Counted from the first letter of the stretch, positions 9,296 to 18,656 are shown. The stretch is DNA of 64,000 nucleotides from Aquimarina pacifica (GCF_000520955.1 NZ_JACC01000011.1:96696-160695), one strand, 5' to 3'. A program made the numbers and translations. The notes: generated by a model not told the origin, from the sequence alone.

Positions 9296-12200
9296 AATAT
9301 CATATAACACCATATTTGTATTTTTTACTTACCCTTTTATTTACTTCTTGTAAAAATCAGGATACTCTATTTACGGCTATGGATTCTTCATACACCCACA
9401 TAAACTTTTCTAATAATATCGAAGAAGATGAAGAAAATAATATGTTTAATTTTATGAATATTTACACGGGTGCGGGTATTGGCGTAGGGGACATTAATAA
9501 TGATGGACTTGTTGATTTATTTTTCTCCGGAAATCTGGTATCAGATGCATTATATCTCAATACAGGTGATTTTAAATTTAAAGACATATCCCAAAACGCA
9601 GGGCTCACTATTAATCGATGGAGCTCTGGGGTAAGTATGGTAGACATTAATCAAGATGGTTGGTTAGATATATACGTATCTGTATCCGGAAATAGCAAAT
9701 ACAAAGAGACCAATAATCTACTATACATTAATCAAAAAAACAATACTTTTAAAGAAATGGCAGCTGCTTATGGTCTCAATGATCCTGCACAATCTACGCA
9801 ATCTGCATTCTTTGATTATGATCGCGATGGAGATTTAGACATGTTTCTTATCATCAACCCCGTAGATTATTCGTTATCTAGTGTAAATAGAATACGTCCC
9901 CGAAAAATAAATGGTGAAGCAAAAAGTACAGACAGATTATATCGCAATAACGGGGACAACACCTTTACAGATGTATCAGCCGAATCGGGCATTCTTATCG
10001 AAGGCTACAGCCTGGGACTTGGTATTAATGATATCAATAATGATGGCTGGCCAGATGTATACATATCAAATGATTTTTTAACTAACGACATAATGTATAT
10101 TAATAATGGAAACGGTACATTCTCAGATCAATCTCACCATTGGCTAAAACATACAAGCTTTGCTGGAATGGGTAATGATTTATCCGACATCAATAATGAT
10201 GGATTAACAGATATAATGGTTATGGATATGTTACCAGAAGATAACAAACGGCAAAAAATGATTATCCCGGCTAGTAGCTATAATAAATTTAAGTTATTAA
10301 ATCAAAAATCCTATCAGAAACAATACACACGCAATACATTACAACTTAATCATGGTAACAATTCGTTTAGCGAAATCGGCTTTCTATCTGGTATAAGCAA
10401 TACCGATTGGAGCTGGAGCATCTTATCAGCAGACTATGACAATGATGGTGCTAAGGACATCTTTATTACCAATGGTTTTCGCCGTGATCTAGGAGACTTA
10501 GATTATATTCATTACCAACAAAAGACCTCTAACCCTTTTGGAACCGATGCCTCTAAAAAAGAAAACAAATTAAAAGCTATTAAAGAAATGCCTAGTGCTG
10601 CAATTCCTAATTACTTTTTCAAAAATAATAATGACCTTACTTTTACCAACACATCACAAGCATGGGGAATCACTAAACCTGATCTTTCTAGTGGAGCCGT
10701 ATATGCAGACCTAGATAATGATGGAGACCTAGATCTGGTTGTCAATACAATTAATTCTAAAGCCACCGTATTACGCAATAATAGTGAGCAATTAGCAAAC
10801 ACCAATTTTATAAAAATCAAACTTATAGGCGCCATAAATAATTGTAACGGTATTGGCTCAAAAATAAGAGTTAGTAATCAAGGGAAGCATCAATATTATC
10901 AGCACTATCTCAGTAGGGGTTACGAATCAAGCGTTGACCATTTCATTCATTTCGGAATTAGCAATGCAAAGACAATTGATAGTATTAATATCACTTGGCC
11001 AGACCAAAAAACAGAAACGATTTACAATCCAGCAATCAATACCTTGATTGTAATTGATCATAAAAATGCTGAACCTCAAAAATTAATAAAAGCAAATGAA
11101 TTTCCTGAAACATCTAAAAAACTTTTTGAGGAGGTAGCTAGACAAAAAGACGCTCAATTCACTCATAAAGAAAATGAATTTATTGATTTTAGGTTACAAC
11201 CTCTTCTCCCCCACATGCATTCAAAACTCGGCCCTAAACTGGCTGTAGGAGATTGTAACGGAGACGGCTTAGAAGATTTTTATGTAGGAGGAGCCAAGGG
11301 ATATAGCGGGACCTTCTTTCTACAAAACGAACTTGGAGGTTTTGATCAAAAAACACTCGACCTCGATATTGATCAAGAAGACGTTGATGCCCTTCTTTTT
11401 GATGCCGACAATGATAATGATCTTGACCTCTATGTGGTAAGTGGTGGAACCGAATATCCAAAAAACAGTACGGCCTATCAAGATCGACTGTACCTAAACG
11501 ATGGGTTAGGAAATTTTAGCAACAGTAAAAACAATATATTACCCAAAATAACTTCATCAGGATCAACTGTAAAAGCTTGTGACTATGATAATGATGGGGA
11601 CCTAGACCTTTTCGTAGGCGGAAGAATTGTACCAGGCTCCTATCCTATGCCACCTCAAAGCTTTCTCCTCAATAATTCAAATGGGATATTTACAGATGTT
11701 ACAGAAATTGCTTGTAAAACACTCAAAAAAAGTGGGATGATCACTTCTGTACTTTGGACTGATTTTGACAATGACTCCAAAATAGACCTTATGCTAGCAG
11801 GAGAGTTTATGCCGATTCGTTACTTCAAAAATAAGGGAACAACCTTCACAGAAATTACAAAAAAAGCGAATTTAAGCCCTTCACAAGGTTGGTGGAATAG
11901 TCTGGCAGAAGGAGATTTTGATAATGATGGAGATACCGATTATTTAGCAGGAAACCTAGGTATGAATAGCAGATACAAAGCAACTCCCGAGGAACCATTA
12001 TGTATATACGCTAGTGATTATGACAAAAATGGCAGTATCGACCCTGTGCTTTGTTTTTACATTCAAAATAAAAATTACCCTGCTGCCCCAAGAGATTTGA
12101 TGATTAGTCAAATAAATTCAATGCGAGGAAGATTCAAAACATATAAAGAGTACGCCGCTGTTACCTTAGAAGAAGCCTTTCTTCCAAAAGAATTAGAAGA

Positions 12201-12600
12201 AGCCCATGTTGTAAAAAGTGAAACATTCTATAGTTCCTATATCGAAAACCTAGGAAACAATACCTTCAAATTACATCGACTACCCACAGTAGCCCAGTTT
12301 GCTCCTATCAACGCTATTCAAGTTATGGATATTAACGGAGACCATAATTTGGATGCTCTGGTTGTAGGCAATAATTTATCAGTTGACGCCTCTGTAGGTG
12401 ATTATAATGCTATGATTGGACTTTCTCTCATGGGTGACGGAAACGGAAATTTCGAACCCATTTTGGGTAATAAAACTGGTTTTTTTGTAGATTCAGATGC
12501 CAAAGATATTGCCACGATACATACAAAAACAAAGGACACCTTATTACTAGTAAGCTCAAACTCAGACATGCTTAAAATTTTTAAAAAGAATGATAATTAG
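9292..12600 (+). CDS. FG-GAP/VCBS repeat lipoprotein with ASPIC/UnbV domain (copy 2)
   Basis: 1102 aa. Lipoprotein lipobox LFTSC near residue 20. The architecture matches the preceding gene: an FG-GAP propeller (about 60-430), an ASPIC/UnbV segment (about 503-580, with SRGYESSVDHFIHFG and ITWPD) and a second propeller (about 635-1060). Shared blocks include ILIEG, SNDFLTNDI, INSMRGRFKTY and TDWSW, so the pair arose by tandem duplication. The start ATG overlaps the previous stop by 4 bp. The haloperoxidase-like gene follows within 14 bp. The two copies may form a heteromeric surface assembly (inference). Confidence 0.9.
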   Translation: MKYHITPYLYFLLTLLFTSCKNQDTLFTAMDSSYTHINFSNNIEEDEENNMFNFMNIYTGAGIGVGDINNDGLVDLFFSGNLVSDALYLNTGDFKFKDISQNAGLTINRWSSGVSMVDINQDGWLDIYVSVSGNSKYKETNNLLYINQKNNTFKEMAAAYGLNDPAQSTQSAFFDYDRDGDLDMFLIINPVDYSLSSVNRIRPRKINGEAKSTDRLYRNNGDNTFTDVSAESGILIEGYSLGLGINDINNDGWPDVYISNDFLTNDIMYINNGNGTFSDQSHHWLKHTSFAGMGNDLSDINNDGLTDIMVMDMLPEDNKRQKMIIPASSYNKFKLLNQKSYQKQYTRNTLQLNHGNNSFSEIGFLSGISNTDWSWSILSADYDNDGAKDIFITNGFRRDLGDLDYIHYQQKTSNPFGTDASKKENKLKAIKEMPSAAIPNYFFKNNNDLTFTNTSQAWGITKPDLSSGAVYADLDNDGDLDLVVNTINSKATVLRNNSEQLANTNFIKIKLIGAINNCNGIGSKIRVSNQGKHQYYQHYLSRGYESSVDHFIHFGISNAKTIDSINITWPDQKTETIYNPAINTLIVIDHKNAEPQKLIKANEFPETSKKLFEEVARQKDAQFTHKENEFIDFRLQPLLPHMHSKLGPKLAVGDCNGDGLEDFYVGGAKGYSGTFFLQNELGGFDQKTLDLDIDQEDVDALLFDADNDNDLDLYVVSGGTEYPKNSTAYQDRLYLNDGLGNFSNSKNNILPKITSSGSTVKACDYDNDGDLDLFVGGRIVPGSYPMPPQSFLLNNSNGIFTDVTEIACKTLKKSGMITSVLWTDFDNDSKIDLMLAGEFMPIRYFKNKGTTFTEITKKANLSPSQGWWNSLAEGDFDNDGDTDYLAGNLGMNSRYKATPEEPLCIYASDYDKNGSIDPVLCFYIQNKNYPAAPRDLMISQINSMRGRFKTYKEYAAVTLEEAFLPKELEEAHVVKSETFYSSYIENLGNNTFKLHRLPTVAQFAPINAIQVMDINGDHNLDALVVGNNLSVDASVGDYNAMIGLSLMGDGNGNFEPILGNKTGFFVDSDAKDIATIHTKTKDTLLLVSSNSDMLKIFKKNDN

Positions 12601-12613
12601 AAAAGTATCACTA

Positions 12614-13987
12614 ATGAAACATAAGCAAACATTTCATAAAAACATATATATAAAGGTGAGTATTATGCTAGCTTTTTTACTCACCTCCCTTGGTTGTAAA
12701 AAGGACCTCCCTGTTGAAAAAATAGACCTCGAAACTGGGTATCAACTGATAGAATGGAATAAAAAATTAACTGAAGTAATGATATCAGATGTTTTCACTC
12801 CTCCTGTTGCAAGCCGAATTTATGCGTACTCAAATATTGCAGCCTACGAAGCCATACAAGCAGCAGAAGGAAATAAGAATTCCTTATCGCAAAAATTAAA
12901 TAAACTGTCTGATATCCCAACACCACAAAATCATCACGAAATAAATGCTACTATTTCTGGTGTGATTGCCTTTGCCACGGCAGGAAAATCTCTAGTATAC
13001 AATAGTGAAGCAATCGAAAAACATAAAGAAGATTTTATTTCCCAATTAGAAAAAACAGAAATTGACACTAAAACACTTCAAAATTCTATTAATTACGGAG
13101 AAATAGTAGGAACGCATATTCTAGATTGGGCCAATACTGATGGATACCATCAGCGATCAGCACTGTCTCGCTATCAGCTAAAACTAAATGATCCTGGAAG
13201 TTGGAAACCAACACCTCCCGATTATATGGAAGCGATAGAACCAAACTGGAATACCTTGCGCACCTTTGTTCTAGATTCGGCTAATCAATTCCTCCCTGAA
13301 CCTCCTACTGCTTTTGACACCATACCTTCTTCTCAATTTTACCAAGAAACTATTGCCGTTTATGATGCTGTAAAAAACCTAAGCCCCGAAAACCTCGAAA
13401 AGGCAAAATTTTGGGATTGTAACCCTAATATTTCTTTTACAAAAGGACATATTATGTACTACAAACAACAAATATCACCAGGAGGACATTGGATGATGAT
13501 TGCTTGTCAAGTTATTAAGGAGCAAAAACTTTCTTCATTACAAGCCAGTGAGACCTTATCAAAATTAGGAATTACAATTGCAGATGCATTTATTAGTTGC
13601 TGGTCAGAGAAATATAAAAGTAGTCTAATTAGGCCGGAAACCTATATCAACACCTACATTGATCAAAATTGGAAACCTATATTACAAACACCGGCATTTC
13701 CAGAATATACCAGCGGACACAGTGTAGCTTCAAGCTCAGCCGCAATAATGCTCACTCATTTATTCGGAAATAATTACAAGTTCACCGACTCTACCGAAAT
13801 CCCATATGGACTGCCAGCAAGATCGTTCGATTCTTTTACTGCAGCAGCAGAAGAGGCTGCAATAAGTCGACTCTATGGCGGTATTCATTATATGCCTGCT
13901 ATCGAGAATGGAGTTAAACAGGGAACTCAAATCGGCAGGTATATTGTTAATAACATAGGAAACAATCACCGCAACTCAGATAAATAA
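12614..13987 (+). CDS. Vanadium-dependent haloperoxidase/PAP2-type phosphatase lipoprotein
   Basis: 457 aa from the ATG at 12614; an upstream in-frame ATG at 12590 would overlap the previous gene and spoil the lipoprotein signal, which from 12614 ends in SLGC. The three active-site motifs of the vanadate/phosphate-binding fold are intact: K-x6-RP (Lys333, Arg340), SGH (His369) and SR-x5-H (Arg419, His425). Enzymes of this fold either oxidise halides with peroxide or hydrolyse phosphate esters; sequence alone does not separate these. It ends the unit of two ASPIC/UnbV lipoproteins, and the location is periplasmic or outer membrane. Confidence 0.85.
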   Translation: MKHKQTFHKNIYIKVSIMLAFLLTSLGCKKDLPVEKIDLETGYQLIEWNKKLTEVMISDVFTPPVASRIYAYSNIAAYEAIQAAEGNKNSLSQKLNKLSDIPTPQNHHEINATISGVIAFATAGKSLVYNSEAIEKHKEDFISQLEKTEIDTKTLQNSINYGEIVGTHILDWANTDGYHQRSALSRYQLKLNDPGSWKPTPPDYMEAIEPNWNTLRTFVLDSANQFLPEPPTAFDTIPSSQFYQETIAVYDAVKNLSPENLEKAKFWDCNPNISFTKGHIMYYKQQISPGGHWMMIACQVIKEQKLSSLQASETLSKLGITIADAFISCWSEKYKSSLIRPETYINTYIDQNWKPILQTPAFPEYTSGHSVASSSAAIMLTHLFGNNYKFTDSTEIPYGLPARSFDSFTAAAEEAAISRLYGGIHYMPAIENGVKQGTQIGRYIVNNIGNNHRNSDK

Positions 13988-14173
13988 ACCTTTATATAAA
14001 AAAACACCTCATCTTTTATTCAAAACATAATATAATGAAAGTTAATATCTTTCAAAAACTTTCTTATATTTACAGTTACTTAACTTTTTGTCTAAAATAA
14101 ACCAGAGAAATTGCTAAAAGTTATGTACTAAAACAAGGGTTCTCTAGAGACATCCACTAAACGACATTTTTTT

Positions 14174-15070
14174 ATGAAATCTAAACTATGGTTATTTTAC
14201 GCAATAATAACAACATTATTTTGGGGTATTTGGGGAGCATTTACAGGAGTTCCTGCAGAAAATGGATTTCCCGATACTTTGATCTACTGCGTATGGGCAC
14301 TAACAATGATTCCTCCAGCACTTATTATTTTAAAACTAAATAACTGGAAACTTCAGTACGATAAAAAATCAATTATCTATGGTGCTATTATTGGTCTATT
14401 GGGCGCTGGCGGACAAATGATACTTTTTCATGCCGTAACTATTGGACCAACGTATCTAATATTTCCAATTATATCTGTTTCCCCAATGGTCACCATTATG
14501 TTATCCTTTTATTTATTAAAAGAAAGGACAGGTCGTCTAGGGACTTTAGGGATTGTTTTGGCCCTTGTTGCACTACCACTATTCGAATATTCTAATGGCG
14601 AAAATGAAGCTGATTATGGCTACTTGTGGTTCGTTCTTGCTATTCTTGTACTATTCGCTTGGGGACTACAAGCATACTTTATGAAACTTGCTAATAATAC
14701 GATGAATGTTGAAAGTATCTTTTTTTATATGATGCTCTCTGGCCTATTTATCATACCCGTTGCACTCTATATGACCGATTTTTCTCAAGAAATTAACTAT
14801 GGGCCTGACGGACCATGGTTAGCTGCTGGTATTCAAATTCTTAATTCTATTGGTGCATTATGCCTTGTATATGCCTTTAGATACGGAAAAGCGATGGTTG
14901 TATCTCCATTAACGAATGCTGGAGCCCCATTAATTACCGCTATAATAGCCATGATACTCTTAGGATATGTTCCGAATGGGTTCAAAATAACAGGGATTAT
15001 ACTTGCTGTTGCTGCCGCATTCTTATTAGCATTAGACCCAGACGATAAAACAAAAGAAAATAAAAGGTAG
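14174..15070 (+). CDS. DMT-superfamily (EamA-like) transporter
   Basis: 298 aa with about ten hydrophobic helices arranged as two five-helix halves, the plan of EamA/drug-metabolite transporters. The N-terminal LFWGIWGAFTGVPAENGFP, the loop ENEADYGYLWFVLAILVLF at the half boundary and the second-half PLTNAGAPLITAIIAMILL fit the family. The gene stands alone, 186 bp after the haloperoxidase-like gene. Members export or import small metabolites such as amino acids or sugars; the substrate is not predictable here. Confidence 0.85.
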   Translation: MKSKLWLFYAIITTLFWGIWGAFTGVPAENGFPDTLIYCVWALTMIPPALIILKLNNWKLQYDKKSIIYGAIIGLLGAGGQMILFHAVTIGPTYLIFPIISVSPMVTIMLSFYLLKERTGRLGTLGIVLALVALPLFEYSNGENEADYGYLWFVLAILVLFAWGLQAYFMKLANNTMNVESIFFYMMLSGLFIIPVALYMTDFSQEINYGPDGPWLAAGIQILNSIGALCLVYAFRYGKAMVVSPLTNAGAPLITAIIAMILLGYVPNGFKITGIILAVAAAFLLALDPDDKTKENKR

Positions 15071-15096
15071 AAAACGTAGTTCTATTATTAGAAAAC

Positions 15097-15116
15097 GATC
15101 ATTGTTTACAGTGATC
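15097..15116. other. Small stem-loop after the DMT transporter
   Basis: GATCATTG (15097-15104), loop TTTA, CAGTGATC (15109-15116): an 8-bp stem with one wobble pair and no T-run. It could stabilise an mRNA 3' end; weak evidence. Confidence 0.3.
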
Positions 15117-15273
15117 ATAACAATTCTTAAAATAAAATGACAGTAAATGATGATGACGTAATACTGGGAACATCAAAAAAACATCTTATATCAAACATCT
15201 TGTTTTCTTGTTGATTCAAAATCAAATAAATAAACATAGCACACAACAACCCCAGACAGGTATGTTGGCTATG

Positions 15274-15301
15274 TTTCAGAAAAAACATTGTGATTTCGAA
15301 A
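15274..15301. promoter_or_regulatory. Possible DeoR-type operator upstream of the DUF4874 gene
   Basis: TTTCAGAAA (15274-15282) and TTTCGAAA (15294-15301) lie about 20 bp centre to centre, 47 bp before the ATG. TTTCGAAA is the exact palindrome found twice at the agaS promoter (18637-18655), which suggests control by the same DeoR protein. An 8-bp AT-rich palindrome can recur by chance. Confidence 0.35.
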
Positions 15302-15347
15302 CAAATTGCAAGGAAACAGCCCTCTAAGAGGTATAAAAAAAACAGCT

Positions 15348-16937
15348 ATGAAAACTATTTGTAACACACTTCTTTTAGTCCTATCAATTTGCCTTTTTCT
15401 AAACTGTAGCAATGATAATGGTACTAATGCTGAAAATGATACTGAAAATGACACTGAAAACGAAGATCAAAATGGGAATGAGGATGAAAATCCAACCGAA
15501 AGCAGCGTAACTATTGAGTATACAGAAAGTACAGCTGATTTTGCAAACCCTGACAGAGGTTTTTATAGATATTCAGAAACAAGAGCTAGTAATTATACTG
15601 TCTTATCAGAAGAAGAACTAAAAACATATAGTTCTCCTTCAACTTCCTCGGGCGCAACATACCAAACCATAAGTACTTTAGTTTTTAGATATTACATATT
15701 AGATGGTTTAACAACCGGAACGATTCCTCAAAGTTTTTTAGACAACATGCAGTTAGATTTTGACGCTGCCAGAAATGCAGGAGTAAAACTAATCCCGAGA
15801 TTCACATACACCGTGTCATCTAATTCTGGTAGTTGTTCTGAAGGGTTTATATGCCCCCCTTATGGTGATGCCTCAAAATCTGTTGTACAGGCACAGATTG
15901 AGCAATTAGGTACCGTACTGACCGCCAACTCTGACGTTATTACCGCGATACAAATGGGATTTATTGGCACTTGGGGAGAAAATTATTATACCGATTATTT
16001 TGGAGATGCCTCTTCAAACGATACACAAGGAAAGTTACTTGATGAAAATTGGACAGACAGAATAGCTGTACTACAAGCTCTTCTTGATGCCACGCCAAAA
16101 GAACTGATGATACAAGTACGATATCCACAAATGAAACAACGTTTTGTATATGGTATTAATGCAACAACTGATGTTGCACCATTAACTAATGCCGAAGCTT
16201 TTACCTCATCAGATAAAGCAAGAATAGGGTTTCATAACGATTGTCTTTTTGCAAGTGCCGACGATTTTGGAACCTATCAAGATTATGGAAATACAGCCAC
16301 TTCTAGCACAACAGATATTACAAACCTAAAACCTTATTTTGCAGATGATAGTAACTATGTAATAGTTGGAGGAGAAACATGTAACGATAGCTATAGCCCA
16401 GAAAATGATTGCTCTCCCACAGGCATAGCAGATACTGATTTAAGAACATTACATTACACATACCTCAATGCAGATTATAATAATGAGGTAAATAATGACT
16501 GGGTCGACGGTGGATGCATGGAGGATATAAAACGTAATCTGGGATATCGATTTGTTCTAAAAAATGCTGAATTTCCTGAAGAAGTAACTGCCGGAAATAC
16601 TATTAACCTAACCATTAATCTTGAAAATATAGGCTACGCATCTCCTTCTAAAGAAAGAAATGTAAAACTAATTTTGAGAAATACCGCAGACGCAACTTTA
16701 ACCGAATTCAAAATTGACACTGATATAAGGTTTTGGTTCTCAAGCGTATCCCTTTCTGGAGAATTTGAAACAGAAGCATCTATGCCAAAAGGAGATTATG
16801 AAGTCTTATTGCTGCTTCAGGACACCCACGAAAGCATTAAAGATCGTATAGAATATAGCATCCGTTTTGCGAACGACGACGTATGGGAAGAAAACACAGG
16901 TTTTAACAAACTAAACCACAGAATAACCATTATCTAA
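15348..16937 (+). CDS. DUF4874/DUF4832 domain lipoprotein
   Basis: 529 aa from the ATG at 15348; a start 42 bp upstream exists but places extra residues before the signal sequence. The lipobox is FLNC, followed by an acidic low-complexity linker of END/TEN repeats (about residues 25-52) and then ADFANPDRGFYRYSETR, the start of the DUF4874 module. The barrel-like centre contains MGFIGTWGENYYTD, and the DUF4832 C-terminal half includes ENIGYASPSKERNVKL. These domains resemble glycoside-hydrolase-like (beta/alpha) barrels, but no activity is established. The upstream TTTCGAAA site hints at co-regulation with agaS. Confidence 0.75.
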   Translation: MKTICNTLLLVLSICLFLNCSNDNGTNAENDTENDTENEDQNGNEDENPTESSVTIEYTESTADFANPDRGFYRYSETRASNYTVLSEEELKTYSSPSTSSGATYQTISTLVFRYYILDGLTTGTIPQSFLDNMQLDFDAARNAGVKLIPRFTYTVSSNSGSCSEGFICPPYGDASKSVVQAQIEQLGTVLTANSDVITAIQMGFIGTWGENYYTDYFGDASSNDTQGKLLDENWTDRIAVLQALLDATPKELMIQVRYPQMKQRFVYGINATTDVAPLTNAEAFTSSDKARIGFHNDCLFASADDFGTYQDYGNTATSSTTDITNLKPYFADDSNYVIVGGETCNDSYSPENDCSPTGIADTDLRTLHYTYLNADYNNEVNNDWVDGGCMEDIKRNLGYRFVLKNAEFPEEVTAGNTINLTINLENIGYASPSKERNVKLILRNTADATLTEFKIDTDIRFWFSSVSLSGEFETEASMPKGDYEVLLLLQDTHESIKDRIEYSIRFANDDVWEENTGFNKLNHRITII

Positions 16938-17453
16938 TATCAAATTTTAATATTCTCTTGACCTCTATCTCTTTTTTCTTATCGCAAAAGAATCAAGTAC
17001 ATTATAAATTATTAATGGCGTATCTAGTTTTAATAAGTAATACCATCATTTTTTGCATTTATCACAATCTACACTTAGAGTAAGTTCATAAAACAACAGA
17101 TACAATTCAATAAAAAAAAACACTTTAATACGCTTATTTTAAAGTGATTGCACTCACAACAAGCTATTTACTCTCTTCTAATAAGCTCCCTTTATGCTAT
17201 ACTTATTATCTAATCAAAAGAATCAAAAATTAATAATCTCATCAAATTTATTTCTAAATGATAACAAACCATCAATAAATTCACTAAAAGTTAATCATAT
17301 TCGCTAAAAAATATATTAAATTACCTTAATTAAAACTTAAAATAAAAAATAAGGTTAATATAGCATATAAATATGTAAATATTGATGTGTTCTACTTCTA
17401 CATTCATGCATATCTTTGCCTTGTAAATAATACATAACTTAAAATTAGAAATT
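16938..17453. other. Long AT-rich intergenic stretch
   Basis: No supported gene. It contains a minus-strand terminator-like hairpin (17112-17146) and, at its right end, a -7-like TATCTTTG (17411-17418) leading to the small ORF at 17454. A TTG lies 26 bp upstream of that box, longer than consensus. The rest shows nothing recognisable. Confidence 0.5.
17112..17146 (-). terminator. Terminator-like hairpin reading on the minus strand
   Basis: CACTTTAA (17121-17128) pairs with TTAAAGTG (17139-17146). On the minus strand the hairpin is followed by nine T residues (17112-17120). It lies about 540 bp beyond the stop of the DeoR gene, so DeoR transcripts may extend antisense through the small ORFs at 17454-17646. 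Confidence 0.5.
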
Positions 17454-17528
17454 ATGAAAAAAGCTGTAATCGAATGTTTGGTACTAATCGCAGAATTAAT
17501 GTCAAATTACCATGCAGATGTTAACTAG
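17454..17528 (+). CDS. Possible 24-residue peptide
   Basis: The ATG at 17454 reads MKKAVIECLVLIAELMSNYH and four more residues, then TAG. It lies 36 nt after a TATCTTTG -7-like element. A second frame opens at 17512 (ATG) and continues for 44 codons to TAG at 17646, overlapping the first. The two may be parts of one decayed or frameshifted gene, or true micro-ORFs of a regulatory leader. There is no homologue I recognise. Confidence 0.3.
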   Translation: MKKAVIECLVLIAELMSNYHADVN

Positions 17529-17646
17529 TCAAGGATTAGAAACAACATCAAACAAAGTAGGACATCAAGTATGTCAAAAAACAGGAGTTTCCCATTTACG
17601 CCTCAAAAAATATAGAAACGTTCCTATAAGGATATATATAATGTAG
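17512..17646 (+). CDS. Possible 44-residue ORF overlapping the 24-residue one
   Basis: It opens with MQMLTSQGLETTSNKVGHQV and is basic towards its end. It is in the +1 frame relative to the upstream small ORF and runs into a long hairpin (17584-17679). It could be the rest of a frameshifted small gene. There is no independent support from promoter or homology. Confidence 0.2.
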   Translation: MQMLTSQGLETTSNKVGHQVCQKTGVSHLRLKKYRNVPIRIYIM

Positions 17647-17683
17647 GTTATCAAGTTAAAAGCTTGAATGGGTAACTCCTTTT
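17584..17683. terminator. Long-armed hairpin between the small ORFs and the DeoR gene
   Basis: GGAGTTTCCCATT (17584-17596) pairs with AATGGGTAACTCC (17667-17679) with one mismatch across a 70-nt loop that holds a smaller TCAAG/CTTGA stem. T-tracts follow on both strands (TTTT at 17680-17683; TGTTTTTTG on the minus strand). It may be a bidirectional terminator between the convergent small ORF and deoR units. Confidence 0.45.
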
Positions 17684-17689
17684 AAGTAG

Positions 17690-18475
17690 TTACGATATAA
17701 TTACCTTTATATTAGCATCCTCTAACCTTTTTAGATCAGCCCGATCTATATTCTCATCGGTCACCACCACATCTATCTTATCCAAAGAACAAATAAAAGC
17801 AAGGCTTCTTCTACTGAATTTGCTTGAATCGGCTACCAAAATCACCTCTTTGGCAATATCAATCATAATTTGATTAAGTGAAGCTTCTTCTATATTAGGA
17901 GTAAATGCCCCCACAGTGGTATCAAAACCATCAACACCAATAAATACTTTATCTACATAAAAATTCTTAAGATTTTTCTCGGCTAATGGCCCTACCAAAG
18001 AATGCGAATTTTTCCTCAAAGTACCTCCAGGGACTATTATATTAATACCAGGAAATCCAATCAATTGATTAACTATATTAAATGCATTGGTAATCACATT
18101 AAGAGAAGTCTTGGTATCTAAATTCTTGGCGATTTCCATAGTAGTTGTTCCAGAGTCGATGATAATAGTTTCTCCTTCATTGACAAGACTAGATGCTTTC
18201 TTTCCTATTTTTATTTTCTCGCCATAATGAATCTTATCTTTATCCGAAATCTGATAATCTATACTTACATTATTTTCATATTTCATTGCTCCTCCTCTAG
18301 AGCGAATAAGCAATTTCTTTGATTCGAATAAATCAAGATCGTTCCTGATCGTTACTTCACTTACCTTAAATTGCTCGCTTAATTCATGAACAAAAACCTG
18401 ACCATTATCATTAAGCATATTTAATATTTTCTTACGTCGTTCTACTGTAGATCGTTTTTTCTTGCTTTCTCCCAT
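17690..18475 (-). CDS. DeoR-family sugar-catabolism repressor
   Basis: 261 aa. The N-terminal winged HTH (about 8-63) carries the family signature around VHELSEQFKVSEVTIRNDLD and RSRGGAM. The C-terminal DeoR sensor domain (about 78-235) includes DSGTTTMEIAKNL, GGTLRKNSHSLVGPLAE and DKVFIGVDGFD. Such regulators bind phosphorylated sugars. It is divergent from agaS across a 201-bp region that contains both promoters and two TTTCGAAA palindromes, so it most likely represses agaS and perhaps itself. AgaR of N-acetylgalactosamine pathways belongs to the same family; the effector here is inferred only. Confidence 0.9.
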   Translation of the reverse strand: MGESKKKRSTVERRKKILNMLNDNGQVFVHELSEQFKVSEVTIRNDLDLFESKKLLIRSRGGAMKYENNVSIDYQISDKDKIHYGEKIKIGKKASSLVNEGETIIIDSGTTTMEIAKNLDTKTSLNVITNAFNIVNQLIGFPGINIIVPGGTLRKNSHSLVGPLAEKNLKNFYVDKVFIGVDGFDTTVGAFTPNIEEASLNQIMIDIAKEVILVADSSKFSRRSLAFICSLDKIDVVVTDENIDRADLKRLEDANIKVIIS

Positions 18476-18499
18476 ACCTTAAGTAACTAGTTTATATAC

Positions 18500-18530
18500 C
18501 AAAATTAACCATTTGCAACTTACATCGCAA
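18500..18530 (-). promoter_or_regulatory. Promoter of the DeoR gene
   Basis: On the minus strand TAATTTTG (18500-18507) fits TAnnTTTG, with TTG (18528-18530) 20 bp upstream. The start codon lies 25 nt beyond it. Confidence 0.5.
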
Positions 18531-18594
18531 GAATATGTCATGAATATTACAACATCCCCAATTTTAACAAAGTTTTTATTTGAAAAAAATAATG

Positions 18595-18626
18595 TTTTGA
18601 AAGTTTAAATAACTTTTGTAAATTTG
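18595..18626 (+). promoter_or_regulatory. Promoter of agaS
   Basis: TTTTG (18595-18599) and TAAATTTG (18619-18626) are separated by 19 bp, an excellent match to the Bacteroidetes promoter. The tandem operators begin 10 bp downstream, covering the expected transcription start. Confidence 0.6.
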
Positions 18627-18636
18627 TATCAAAATG

Positions 18637-18656
18637 TTTCGAAAGCATTTCGAAAT
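18637..18656. promoter_or_regulatory. Tandem TTTCGAAA operators (DeoR-type) at the agaS start site
   Basis: Two perfect palindromes, TTTCGAAA at 18637-18644 and ATTTCGAAAT at 18647-18656, lie 11 bp centre to centre, about one helical turn apart. DeoR-family operators in other bacteria are built of TTTCG half-sites. The position just downstream of the -7 box is typical of repression. Confidence 0.6.

Noticed and set aside
15420..15500. Short repeats of GAAAATGA type resembling a microsatellite or phase-variable tract
   Set aside because: They are imperfect in-frame codons of an acidic linker after the lipobox, common in Bacteroidetes lipoproteins; no frameshift is indicated.
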